64,000 nucleotides of DNA from Pyropia yezoensis (Eukaryota > Rhodophyta > Bangiophyceae > Bangiales > Bangiaceae), in assembly GCA_009829735.1 (NCBI GenBank), contig CM020620.1, positions 1,734,856 to 1,798,855 on the forward strand, read 5' to 3'. The position numbers were made by a program, and so were the translations under genes. Positions 18,321-28,180 of this stretch are shown here, one piece after another. The notes below the pieces were generated by a model. That model was not told where the DNA came from. It saw nothing but the letters and a program-made list of their open reading frames with translations, and did not search any database. The first letter of the stretch is position 1. Every line of letters starts with the position of its first letter.

Positions 18321-21300
18321 ACCAACCGTGCCGGATACTGCGGCGACCTAAGGGAGTCCGCCCACCTCGGGTAGGACTCCCCAAGAACGTAAACCCACGT
18401 CGGGTCATCGCGGTGCTGACGGGTGAGAACTTCCAGGTGGCTGGACGGTTGCAACTTGCCCCCGGCCGCGCCTGTTGTGCCCGTATCGTACTTGATACCG
18501 GGTCATGAGCCTCCTTGATACGCAAGTCGCTATTACCAAAGGAGATGAAGCTCCAACGCTGGAAGTCTAAAGCTGACCATCTGATCGATATCAATGGTGG
18601 GGTACTTCCCATCGTTGGTGCCGTGACCCTACCAACTAGGTTGGAAACCCATGAGGTCGACGTGACCTATGAAGTAGTTGAGAATATATCGGTACCCCTG
18701 CTTCTGGGTACCCCTTATGTTGTTACACAAGTGCCTTTGATTTGTGGCCCTGAGTATTGGGTCAAGTTGATGAATGGGGAGACCATCCCCATCCTTGGTA
18801 AGGGAAAGTCTGTGGCTCCTGTGACAGTCTCACAGTCGAAGCCTGTTTGCTCTGTGAGAGAAGGGTTTACTTCTACCCTGCGTTTAGCCCGTAAAGTCAC
18901 GTTGCCCCCCAACTCGGTGGCGCACGTTGATGTTGTAACTGATTATACGGGGAACGGGTTGGTGCACCCTTACCCCCGTCTTGCTCGCAAGCACCAAGTG
19001 CATGTTGCCCTTGGCACGATGGACTCCAAAGCCGGAGTCCCGTGGAAGATCCAGGTGATGAACCTGAGCTCGTCGCCCAAGTACTTCAAGTCGGGAGCCA
19101 AGTTCGGCTATATCGACCAACATGAGGGACTGGTAGTAGCGGTCACCCTCAACGCGGGCGCAAGTAGCGACCCGAAGTCCGGAAAGGAGAAACATCAAGC
19201 CAAGTCGGCCGCCTCTCCTCGGCCCCATGTGAACGTGGAGAGTGTCCCACCCAGGTTGAGGGTTCAAGTTGAACGCCTCTTGGACCAATATCACAAGTTG
19301 TGGGATGGCCAATTGGGACTCATGAGAGCCACCCAACACCGGATCGAGTTGAAGCCCGGTGCACCCCCTATACGCCAACAACCGTATAGGGGAGGACCCC
19401 GTTCAAGAGCCCTCGTTAAGGAGCAAGTTGCTCGCATGGAGGCCCTCGATGTGATCGAGGCCAGCAACGCCGAGTGGGCGAGTCCGGTGGTTATCGTCCC
19501 CAAAGTTGATGGGACCCCCCGGTTCTGTATCGACTACCGTAAGCTCAACGAGAGCACGGTGAAGGACAGTTATCCCCTACCTAGGATGGACGACTGTCTG
19601 AACTCTCTGGGGGAGGCGAACGTGTTCTCTACCCTGGACTGTAACGCGGGGTACTGGCAAATTCCCATTGCCCCGGAAGACAGGCATAAATCTACCTTTA
19701 CCTGTCACTGTGGTACCTACCAGTGCAAGCGTCTACCGTTTGGTCTGTGTAACGCGCCGGCAACTTTCCAGCGCGCTATGGACATGATTCTGGCCGAAGT
19801 ACGGTGGCAGATCTGTCTCGTGTACCTAGACGATATCATTGTGTTCTCCCGAAGTCCGGAGGAACACATTGGCCATCTTGGCCAGGTGTTCAAGCTACTT
19901 GCTGACGCCGGTGTGTCACTGAAGGCGAGTAAGTGCCACCTCTTCACTCTAGAGGTGGAATACTTGGGACATGTTGTCCGTCCGGGGCGTCTCAGGGTCA
20001 ACGAGAGAAACTTGAGGGCCATCCGTAAGGCTCAGTACCCCCGGACCCAGACCCAGATGAGGAGCTTCTTCGGGATGTGTAACGTGTACCGACGTTTCAC
20101 CCAGGGCTTCGCCAAGGTGGCGAAACCGTTGAATGAGTCAGTGAGCTCAACGCTACCGAAGAACCTGCCTCCCCCAAGTCGGGTGGAGCAGGAATCCTTC
20201 GAGACTCTTCTGGACCTTCTGCTGAAGCCCCCTAACCTGGCTATTCCCAGGTTGGGAGGCCACTACATCCTGGATGTGGACGCTAGCTACGACCAACTTG
20301 GTTGTGTGTTGCTTCAGCAGCAGCCGGACAAGGAGTACTTGCCGGTGGGATACTTCTGCAAGGGGCTGAACTCGGCCGAGAAGAAGTACGGAGTCACCGA
20401 GTTGGAAGGACTCGCAGTGGTGTGGGCGGTGACGTCACTTCGTCACTACCTAGAGGGTGAGAAGTTCCTCATCCGCTGTGACCACCGCGCGTTGCAGTTC
20501 ATCTTCAAGACGGACTGTACGAACACTCGTCTCAACCGGTGGAGGGTGCGACTGGCACCCTTCAACTTTGATATTGAGTACCGACCTGGCAGGCAACATG
20601 CCCTTGCCAACGGCCTCTCTCGGGTACCTACCGAGGTGCTGGACACCAACCCAGGCGATGAGGACATCCCCATCGTGGGGGTAGCCACGCGCTCGGGTCA
20701 GGTGTTGGACCCCGAGGCGCCAGGGAACAAGAAGTACTTGCCCCTGTCCCTGGACGAGGTGGTGAAGGCCCAGGCCGAGGATCCCTTCTGCAAGTCGCAG
20801 AGGGATACACTGGATACAGTGGCGGAGACGCGGTTCTTTCTGGGAGACGATGGCCTCCTCTTGAGGAGGGGGGTATTCCAGGGGACCGAACAACTTGTGG
20901 TCCCCGCATCTCTCAAGGACAGTATCCTTGAGGGGGAGCATAACGCTCCCACAGGTGGACACCTGGGGTCTAGTAAACTGTACCAGACCCTGAGGACCAG
21001 GTACTACTGGCCGTCCATGGTGGTGGACATCTACAGTTGGGTGGCTGCCTGCACAAGTTGTGCACAGAACCGTCTGATGGAACGGCGGCCTACTACGGCT
21101 ATGCTATTGTTCCCGGCCAAGGAGCCCTTTGCCGCGTTGGCAATGGACATCTTTGGGCCACTGCCAGTGACCGAGGAGGGCAACCAGTACCTCCTGGTTA
21201 TCTGTGACCGCTTCACGAAACTTACGCGAGCGATCCCTCTGGCAGAGATCACAGCCATGTCGGTCGTGTCAGCCTTCCTAGATCACTGGGTTGCCGCGTA

Positions 21301-22237
21301 TGGCATTCCGGATAGTACACTATCGGACAATGGACCGCAATTTGCGTCTGTACTGTTTCAGGGAGTGCTGGATATGTTGGGGGTGCGGGCAAACTATGCC
21401 ACCCCCTACCACCCACAAACTAATGGGCAGGTGGAGCGCTTCAACAAAACCATTGTTAGGCAGCTTCGCCACTATGTGAGTGAGCACGTGAAAACGTGGG
21501 ACCAATACATTTCTATTCTTACCACTGCCTACAATTCGCAGGTTCACTCATCTACCGGGGGAGTACCCCTCGCTTTGGTGACCCCCCGTCGCGTGCGGTC
21601 TATTGACGTGCGGCGGCCGCTCCCAACTAGGGAGGATGGTGGCAAGACGCCTACTCCTACTGAGAGTAAGGCGGAGTTCGCTGCTAGGCTTGAAAACCTC
21701 ATCCCTAAAGTCAGGACTGAGATGGACAAAGCACAAAATCGCTACAAGCGTACCTTTGACAAAAAGGTGCGCAACGCCGAGCATGTCCCCGAGCAGGGTG
21801 ACGAGGTGCTGGTACACTCACACACCCCAACTGGGGGTAAGTTGGTATTCCAGACGAAGGGGCCGTACCAGGTCCTTCGTACTGATGGGCGGCGCTTCAC
21901 CATCGAAAGTGACGATGGGGTCCGCACAGTGAACGGACAGGACGTGGTCAAAGTTGCACCACCGCCTGCAGGCGACCCAGCTTGGACGCATGCTTTGGAA
22001 GCGTGGCGTCTCCCCTCACTGCCTGCGGCCAAACAGGGCCCGCAGGAGTACATGTTCGATAAGTTCATCGACCACGGCTGGGATGAGGATACTGACCGCC
22101 TCATGTTGAGGGTGCGTTGGTTTGGCTACAAAGCCAAGGATGATACGTGGGAGTATGTGGAGGACCTTCCCGCTGAGAAGGTCCGGGCGTACTGTGCCCG
22201 GAATGAGACAGACCATAGCAGCCCTCCCTCAACGTGA
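18245..22237 (+). pseudogene. pol: Element B Pol with a stop in the protease active site
   Basis: The -1 frame from 18245 is open except for TGA at 18506-18508, placed directly after the protease triad (VLDTGS, then stop, then ASLIRKS). Downstream all domains are intact: RT with FCIDYRKLNE, LPFGLCNAPATFQ and YLDD (19823-19834); RNase H (VDASYDQLG, TELEGLAVVWA, RCDHRAL); integrase with HHCC (HNAPTGGHLG..CTSCAQNR) and DDE (MDIFGPLP, LSDNGPQF, QVERFNK); chromodomain near the end (LRVRWFGY, DDTWEYVEDLP). The single stop, with otherwise preserved domains, indicates recent inactivation. Pol of element E is its closest relative here. The 3' end lies 111 bp from the converging antisense ORF. Confidence 0.92.
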
Positions 22238-22348
22238 GGGAAGGCCGAGTAACAGTGCCAAGAGAGTGCTTCAAGTCGAAGTGGTACGCAGAGTGGCTTT
22301 CAACTACAGCCCTAACCCTCACACTCTCACAACAAAGGCCGCTGCCAA

Positions 22349-24289
22349 CTAGGCATGCATGCTAGACTCTCCAACCCCACGGCCCTCGCCCTCACGTAGA
22401 GGCGAGCGGCGAGACCCACGGCGATAACGCTCCCCACCAGTCGGCGGGGCCGGCGGCTCTAAGTCGGACCCGTCGCGCCCCTCACGGTCGCGCAAGTGGC
22501 GACGACCACGGCTGCTCTTCTGCTTAGTCTTGCGCGCAAGTTGGCGACGCAGACGCCTGACCGATTCCGACTCTGACGGAGTCGAGGACTCCGAGACGGA
22601 GTAAGACAACTCGTCTTCCGACACGGAGGGAGAGCGCCGCGAGCGTCGGCGACGACGGCGAGGAGGCGAGGATGCCCGGCTCACACGACGTTTGCCACGC
22701 CCAAGTGGTGCTGGCTGGGGCATAGTAGCCCCAATGCGAGCCAACTCGGCCGTCATAAACTCCGCCACCGACTCACAACTCGCGGTCGCCACTGCAGTAC
22801 GAACGCGCTCCTCCAGTTGAGGAGTCTCGGGAACTTGAAGGGTTGCGGTCGACGCGGCAAACCAGGAAATGGTGCGCACCAACGAGGTGATCATCATCTC
22901 TGAGGTCAAAGGCGTTGCCTGTAACACCAACTTGGGGTAAACCGTCAGAAGAGTGGCCCCCAAGTTGGGGGACACCGGGGTGGACGACTCAACGGCCACG
23001 CTTATCGGGATGTCCCTGTGCGGCTGGTAGGGGACAGGAGGAAGCGGAGGGGCACGCCGAGGTGGCGGTGCCCGAGTGTAACTGCGACGCCTACTCGGGG
23101 CCCCCGCAGTGGGTTGAGTCACATGGTCATCGTGGGAGGGCACGGCCATCACTATGGCCTTGTCCGGGGGTGGCGCAGTGTGGCGATCCACTCCCGGGGC
23201 ATACGGGTAGTCCCCGATGCCCAACCCCTCTCGTAGTACCACACGGCCGTCGTGAAGTTCACGAGCGACCCATACGAACTGGCGAAGTGCGCCATCGTCC
23301 TTCGGCCCACGAGTGGGGCGGCGCAACTTGTGCTCGATGCTCTCCCACTCGATAAACTTGTAGAGGCGGAGCATCTCCCCAAGTAGAGTGAGTTGTCCTG
23401 ATGAGCACCCCTCAGCAACTAGCTGAGGGGTGAGCTGTTCCAAACCTTGGATAAGCCGAAGGGGAAGATGCCAGAGCATCCCCCGCTGAACACAAGACAC
23501 CCAGGTCGACATGACCTCGAGGAGCCACTGGGTGGGCAACATGGCCCACACCAGGTGATCAGGGCCAGCCATCAACACGACGGAGCCGAAGTGGTCAACC
23601 AACCGTGGCAGCAACGCCGGGAACCCGTAGGGGACCTCAACTTGAGGCCACCACTCGGGCTTCTTCGGATAAGACTGCTCCTTACTGGCAGCAGACTGCT
23701 GAGGAAACTCAAGTTGAGCCGAGGTCACCAAGTAGGGACCTCGCCGGAAGTCCTTCTCCATCCGCACATCAAAGTGATGAGTGTGCGGATCGGCCTCGTG
23801 AAGGTACGGGGGGCGAGTTGCGACCGCGTCCCAAGTAAAGGTCGGCAAGTCGCCGGGACCCGGGATAGTTCCCCCGCGGTCCACCATGGCCTTGGCCCGC
23901 TGTACGTCTTCGACCTCCTCGTCGTCCAGGAAGGCAAACTGGTCCGTCCTGAAGCCGGCAGGGAACCCAACCCTACGGGGATACTTCTCCCGTAGGCGGT
24001 CCCATACCCGACCCATCGCTGCGCCAAGTCGGCCACAGCGAAGAACAGTCAACCCCTCCTCATACAGAGGCCAAGCGGGGTAAAACCACCGCCCCAAGGC
24101 CTCACGCGGGACAACTTGTCCCGCCTCCGGGGGAGATCCCGCCGTCAACCCAAAGCCGGGTGACGCGGGAGTCCCATCCCCCGGAGCGATCGCGGAGCCC
24201 CCGCCGGAAGTCCCGGCGGGCGCTGCACCGTAGGAGGTGTCCTCCATACGCTCATCGAGAGAGTCCGTCTCCACTCCCGGGGTCGCCAT
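22349..24289 (-). CDS. Antisense ORF of element B (646 aa, unknown function)
   Basis: Minus-strand ORF between pol and the 3' LTR, tail-to-tail with pol. The frame is open from 24475, but the first ATG is at 24289 (MATPGVETDSLDERMED). This matches the start conserved in the remnant at 1408. There is no recognised domain. The N-terminal 75 residues are Gly/Ser/Pro-rich. A Trp/Leu-rich globular part follows (about 24080-23250), with YPK..VEVPYGF (about 23677-23621) and a WLLEV block shared with element A's antisense protein. A Pro-rich linker and a helical segment (to about 22740) come next. The C-terminal 110 residues are Arg/Ser-rich with SR and RRRRRR clusters (22680-22400), suggesting nuclear localisation or RNA binding. 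It is intact although B gag and pol are broken. Confidence 0.75.
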   Translation of the reverse strand: MATPGVETDSLDERMEDTSYGAAPAGTSGGGSAIAPGDGTPASPGFGLTAGSPPEAGQVVPREALGRWFYPAWPLYEEGLTVLRCGRLGAAMGRVWDRLREKYPRRVGFPAGFRTDQFAFLDDEEVEDVQRAKAMVDRGGTIPGPGDLPTFTWDAVATRPPYLHEADPHTHHFDVRMEKDFRRGPYLVTSAQLEFPQQSAASKEQSYPKKPEWWPQVEVPYGFPALLPRLVDHFGSVVLMAGPDHLVWAMLPTQWLLEVMSTWVSCVQRGMLWHLPLRLIQGLEQLTPQLVAEGCSSGQLTLLGEMLRLYKFIEWESIEHKLRRPTRGPKDDGALRQFVWVARELHDGRVVLREGLGIGDYPYAPGVDRHTAPPPDKAIVMAVPSHDDHVTQPTAGAPSRRRSYTRAPPPRRAPPLPPVPYQPHRDIPISVAVESSTPVSPNLGATLLTVYPKLVLQATPLTSEMMITSLVRTISWFAASTATLQVPETPQLEERVRTAVATASCESVAEFMTAELARIGATMPQPAPLGRGKRRVSRASSPPRRRRRRSRRSPSVSEDELSYSVSESSTPSESESVRRLRRQLARKTKQKSSRGRRHLRDREGRDGSDLEPPAPPTGGERYRRGSRRSPLREGEGRGVGESSMHA

Positions 24290-24613
24290 GGCTCTCCCCA
24301 AGTTGGGGAGAGACGCCCTGGCTACAGCGGCACGAGACCCGCCTGAGGTTGAGGGGGACTCGGATCGTGGGTAGACGGGTGGCCTCCCCAGCGTGGGGCG
24401 GCCCGGTGGAATGTGAAGGGGAGGTGGTGGGATGGTGAAGTGAGAACCGGGGAGAGCAAGCTGCCGAGTGGGCAAGCTTGAGGAGAGGGGCGGTCAACGT
24501 GACCGCCTCCACATCCGCGTTACGTACTCCAGGGGGGACAGCAAGTCGCGCCCCCAACGCCGAGACGTGCGTGTACGCACCCCCTCACAGGGCCGACCGG
24601 GTCGGTCGGAACT

Positions 24614-24626
24614 GAGGAGAGGGGAG
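24614..24626 (+). promoter_or_regulatory. Polypurine tract of element B
   Basis: GAGGAGAGGGGAG immediately precedes the 3' LTR. The same tract, inverted, abuts the LTR remnant at 1053. Confidence 0.8.
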
Positions 24627-25096
24627 TGTGGCAGTATTGACCCCCAGGTACGGGGGCAACACGTGCCATGCAAGGGGCGGCAGGCCACTAGCCTGATCCG
24701 TTCCTCCCCCTGCATTTGGGTCCGTATTCCCTATGTTTGGGATAGTTAGCTTAGTAGTAAATCGAACGTGGATTTGAGGGTTTTCTGCATTTTATCGTCT
24801 TGAATTTTCGTGTGGCCCGGTGGGCAGGTGCTGGGGTGGGAGATTCTGAGTGGCGAGATTCTGAGAGGACCCTGGGGGGATAAGGGGAGGGACAGCGGGG
24901 CTTGGCCCTGCGTCCCCGTCCCGACCAAGAAACTGTTGGACCACACACCATCCTCTTGTTTGTCCGTGGGGGGTTTGCCCCACAACAGGGACAGAGTGTG
25001 TGCGACTTGCACTTCTTCCGGTTACCCCGACACGGGAGGCAGCCCATGTACACCGCCCCAACTTGGGTGTCGTGTGTGCAAGTGGTTTTTGCCACA
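24627..25096 (+). repeat. 3' LTR of element B
   Basis: 470 bp, followed by the ATGGC duplication (25097-25101). Differences from the 5' LTR include several G/A and T/C transitions and one 1-bp indel, about 2-3 percent overall by eye. Confidence 0.95.
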
Positions 25097-25171
25097 ATGG
25101 CCGTCGAGGACGATCCCCCTCGTACGGATGACCCCGAGCTACTCACCAAGGCGAGCCCGGGAAACGGGTAA
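25097..25171 (+). pseudogene. gag: Element F gag, last codons, with frameshift heptamer
   Basis: After removal of element B and one ATGGC copy, the frame of F gag segment 2 continues here and ends ..SPGNG and TAA at 25169-25171. The heptamer GGGAAAC at 25159-25165 lies in the gag frame with one codon (GGG) before the stop, as in A, B and E. The -1 frame leads into pol. A hairpin GCTAC..GTAGC (25180-25184 with 25203-25207) enclosing GGGG/CCCC follows about 14 bases downstream, a longer spacing than usual. The stop also overlaps an ATG (TAATG) that is in the pol frame. Confidence 0.75.
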
Positions 25172-26523
25172 TGGGAAGGGCTACAGTGGGGAAGTCCCCT
25201 CGTAGCGCACGATTGAGTCGGCGCCGACTCGACCCCCGGGTACACCCTCCGATCCAGGCCCAACCTCCTCGAGCGCAGGAGGTACCACCCCCACGAAGAG
25301 GGGGACAGGCAACCGGGGAACCCGAGCGCCAGGATCAAGGGAACAACGCTATACAGGGCGCCCGACTCACACCGGATGTCGGTGTGGGGCACGTCCTGTT
25401 CACGTTCAAGAATTAAAAGGTATCGGCTACACTGGGGGTTGACCCCCGGTCGACGCGGTCCTACGTCCCCGGGCTAGACACCGGGGCCGGGCCGAGCCTC
25501 ATCCGGAAGGATACCGTACCAGACAAGTGGCTACCCCGGGTAAAAGTGACCTGGGGGCCTATCATCAAGGATGCGAATGGTCTGCCTATCCGGACCATGG
25601 CAGCGATAACGCTGACCACCGAGACGGGAGACCTAGCTACGGAAGTTGACTTCCTAGTGCGTGAGACCCTATCGGTACCGTGTATCCTAGGGAGAATCTT
25701 CGTCAACACGTACGTGGATGCGATCCGGCCAGGCCGGACGGTCGGCGAGCTTCAGGACTCTGAAGGGACGAAGACAGGCCAGACGGCCATCGTGAGAGAC
25801 CTCACGTTGGTAGGCAGCCCGGTCAGGGTAGCGGAGGTCAACTCTGCGTACGAGCCGAAGGTTCCTAGGTTGGCTCAGCGGACCCGCTTCAAGCCACTCT
25901 CCGATACAGTGGTCACGGTCAATGGAGACCTGGCGGGCCTCTGCCAGGTGCAAAGTACCATGCGCTCGTACAAGCGACACAAGCCTATCGTGGCCAATGG
26001 TATCATTGACATGCCAGCGTGGACACCCACGCTAGTGGTGGTGGCGAACTACCGGCACAAGGCCGTCACCCTTCCCAAAGGGGCCCACCTGGGAACGGCG
26101 AAGCTGTTCGAGGGGTACATACTCAGCTCATGTGAGGAAGACCCAGTGGCACCACCGGAGGTCCTGTCCGTATCGGACACGCCGCCCCGGGAACCCCCGA
26201 CATCCGAACACTCGGAGCTTCCGTCGTCCATGACGGATATGCCCCTCAAGGACCAAGAGGCCTTGAAGGCAATGGCCGAGGCTGACCTCGACCACCTCAC
26301 CCCCGGTATGGTCGAGGCGGTATGGCTTAAGCTGAGGAAGCATGCAGTCATGTGGACCGGCGGAGCACTAGGAACGATTGGGGCAACCCAACATCGTATC
26401 GACCTGGTACCAGGTGCCCGCCCAGCCACCGGGCCGGGCCTCTCCAACGAGAAATCGTTGTTGGGGAGGTTAAGCGCATGAGGGACGCCAAGGTCGTCCG
26501 ACCTTCCATGTCGGAGTGCGGAG
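25159..26523 (+). pseudogene. pol: Element F pol, segment 1 (protease and start of RT)
   Basis: The pol frame runs from the frameshift site to an in-frame TAA at 25414-25416, then on through the protease active site LDTGAGPSLIR (25474-25506) and the protease-RT linker. Near 26420-26450 an indel moves coding to the next frame, where the RT start EVKRMRDAK..VRPSMSECG is readable (to 26523). There a solo LTR is inserted. The protease resembles that of A (DTGAGPS) more than that of B and E (DTGS). Two disabling lesions within 1.4 kb show that this copy is old. Confidence 0.85.
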
Positions 26524-27214
26524 TGTAGGGACCCTATGGGCCCTCCACGTGGGGGGGCCTCGTAGAGATCGCGTCGCACCCCTGTGCCCGCCTTCCTAGG
26601 GAGGAGGACGGGGCCGATTTGGCCCCTTGGGACTTTTCTGGCTTCCGATTGGTCCCCTCCTATGGAGATGGGACCGGGTCGCCATTGGTTCTGGAGCCCA
26701 CGTTGGGATTTCCAGTGTATGGGAATTTCCCCTGACCGGAATTGGCCATTGGTCAATATTCCGGGATGGGATGCATTTGGGGTTTGGATTTTGATTGTGT
26801 ATTTTGCGTGATTGTGAGATTGGGGAGATCTTGAGTGTTGGCACTGATGTCCGGCGGGGCTCCTCTTCCCCGTATCTTGGAGACTCCTGCCCCGCTAGCA
26901 GGGATGATCCGTGGGGGAGGGGGCCCTCCGGACATGTTGGAGGGTTTTGATTGGCCCGCACGTGGCCCGGTGTGGAGGGTTGATGGGTGCGGGTGAGAGA
27001 GGGTAAGAGTGTGCGTGGGGGTGCGCGTTGCTTCCCCCTTCGAAAAAAAACAGACTTGCGTGTGCTTGAACACTGTCGTCCTGGTCGCGGATCCCCGCGT
27101 GAACCAGCCAGGCGGTCGGCGGTTCGGTATCTCTCCTGTCTCCCCGCGTTCTTGGTGGGTTGTTTCTCTGTGTGTTCTGGGTGCTACGCGCCTAAGGTAC
27201 GTAAAACCACGACA
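26524..27214 (+). mobile_element. Probable solo LTR of an unrelated family in F RT
   Basis: A 691-bp block begins TGTAGGGACC and ends CCACGACA. Flanks CGGAG (26519-26523) and CAAAG (27215-27219) look like a 5-bp duplication with two G-to-A changes. Removing the block plus one flank restores the RT frame across the insertion (..SECG then APLVIVPKKD). There is no internal coding region. The sequence contains CCAAT-like and GATTGG motifs but does not match the other LTRs here. It could instead be a non-LTR insertion, but the ends and the frame fit argue for an LTR. Strand is not determined. Confidence 0.6.
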
Positions 27215-27219
27215 CAAAG

Positions 27220-28180
27220 CCCCATTAGTGATAGTACCAAAGAAAGACGAGATACCTCGCTCCTGCATCGACTATCGACGCCTCAACTTGGTTACCAAGA
27301 AGGACTCACATCCGTTACAATGGATGGACGAGTGCATCGACTCGCTGGGGGAAGGCACAGTGTCTACCACCATTGACTGCAACGCCGGGTGCTGGAAAAT
27401 CCCGGTAGCCGAGGAGGATATCCCGAAGACAGCGTTCGTTTGTCACAATGGGGTCTATGAATTCCTAAGGATGCCCTTTGGATTGTACAACGCACCCACT
27501 ACACTCCCGCGGGCTATCGACATTATACTGTCGGGTGTGAAGTGGCGTAGCTGCCTAGTGTACCTCGAAGATGTTATCGTCTTCTCACGTAACATGGGTG
27601 ACCATGTCCATCACGTCGACGAGGCACTAACTCTCTTGAGGAACGCCGGGGTAACCCTGCGGCTGAAGAAGTGTTCCTTCGTCCAAAAAACAGTGGAGTA
27701 CCTGGGTCACCAGGTATCCCCAGGTAACCTGGGGAAGCTCGACGCAAACACCGGGGAACTCCGGGATGCTTGGTACCCGAACACCCAGACACAGCTCAAG
27801 AGCTTCCTGGGGATGTGCAACGTATACCGGCGGCTCGTTAAGGACTTCGCTCGGATAACCAAACCGTTCACGGTTGTGACTAGCAACACGTTACCAAAGG
27901 TTCTCGACCCTCCCTCGCAAGTCGAAGAGGAGGCATTCGGAACACTCAAACAGGCACTCCTGTCACCACTCGTGTTGGCATTGCCACACCGACACGGAGC
28001 ATTCGACATCGATGTCGATGCATGTGATACCCAGGTCGGGTGTACCCTGTTTCAGGGAGAGGTGGTCATCGGTAACGATGACAGCATGCCGGAGCTACAC
28101 CCGGTTAGATACTACAGCAGAACGCTGAACCCAGCGAAATGTAACTATAGCGCAACCGAGAGGGAATGCCTCGGGGTCAT
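27220..28180 (+). pseudogene. pol: Element F pol, segment 2 (RT and RNase H) with YLED
   Basis: Open frame covering RT from APLVIVPKKD through SCIDYRRLN, TIDCNAGCW and MPFGLYNAPTT, and RNase H to ATERECLGVI. The catalytic YLDD reads YLED (27561-27572), a change that removes an essential aspartate. The usual F in NAPATFQ is also lost (NAPTTLP). This part has no stop, but the polymerase would be inactive. The segment ends at a 3.2-kb DNA element in RNase H; the frame resumes at 31371 (IWAVQLLRPYL). Confidence 0.9.

Larger units (their letters stand above)
6063..25096 (+). mobile_element. Element B: full-length Ty3/gypsy retrotransposon carrying nested element A
   Basis: Plus-strand element, about 9.4 kb without the insertion. 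Parts in order: 5' LTR 6063-6531, primer-binding site 6534-6550, gag from 6651 (split by A at 6817/16478) to 18257, -1 frameshift signal 18245-18251, pol to 22237, antisense ORF 24289-22349, polypurine tract 24614-24626, 3' LTR 24627-25096. The target duplication ATGGC is perfect (6058-6062 and 25097-25101) and sits in F gag. The two LTRs differ at roughly a dozen positions over 470 bp by eye, so B is a fairly young insertion, older than A. Premature stops in gag (TAG 18174) and protease (TGA 18506) plus the A insertion make this copy non-autonomous. Confidence 0.95.

Noticed and set aside
25169..25173. Termination-reinitiation (TAATG) as the way F pol is expressed
   Set aside because: The overlap exists, but the same junction has the GGGAAAC heptamer in the same place as A, B and E, so frameshifting explains it better.
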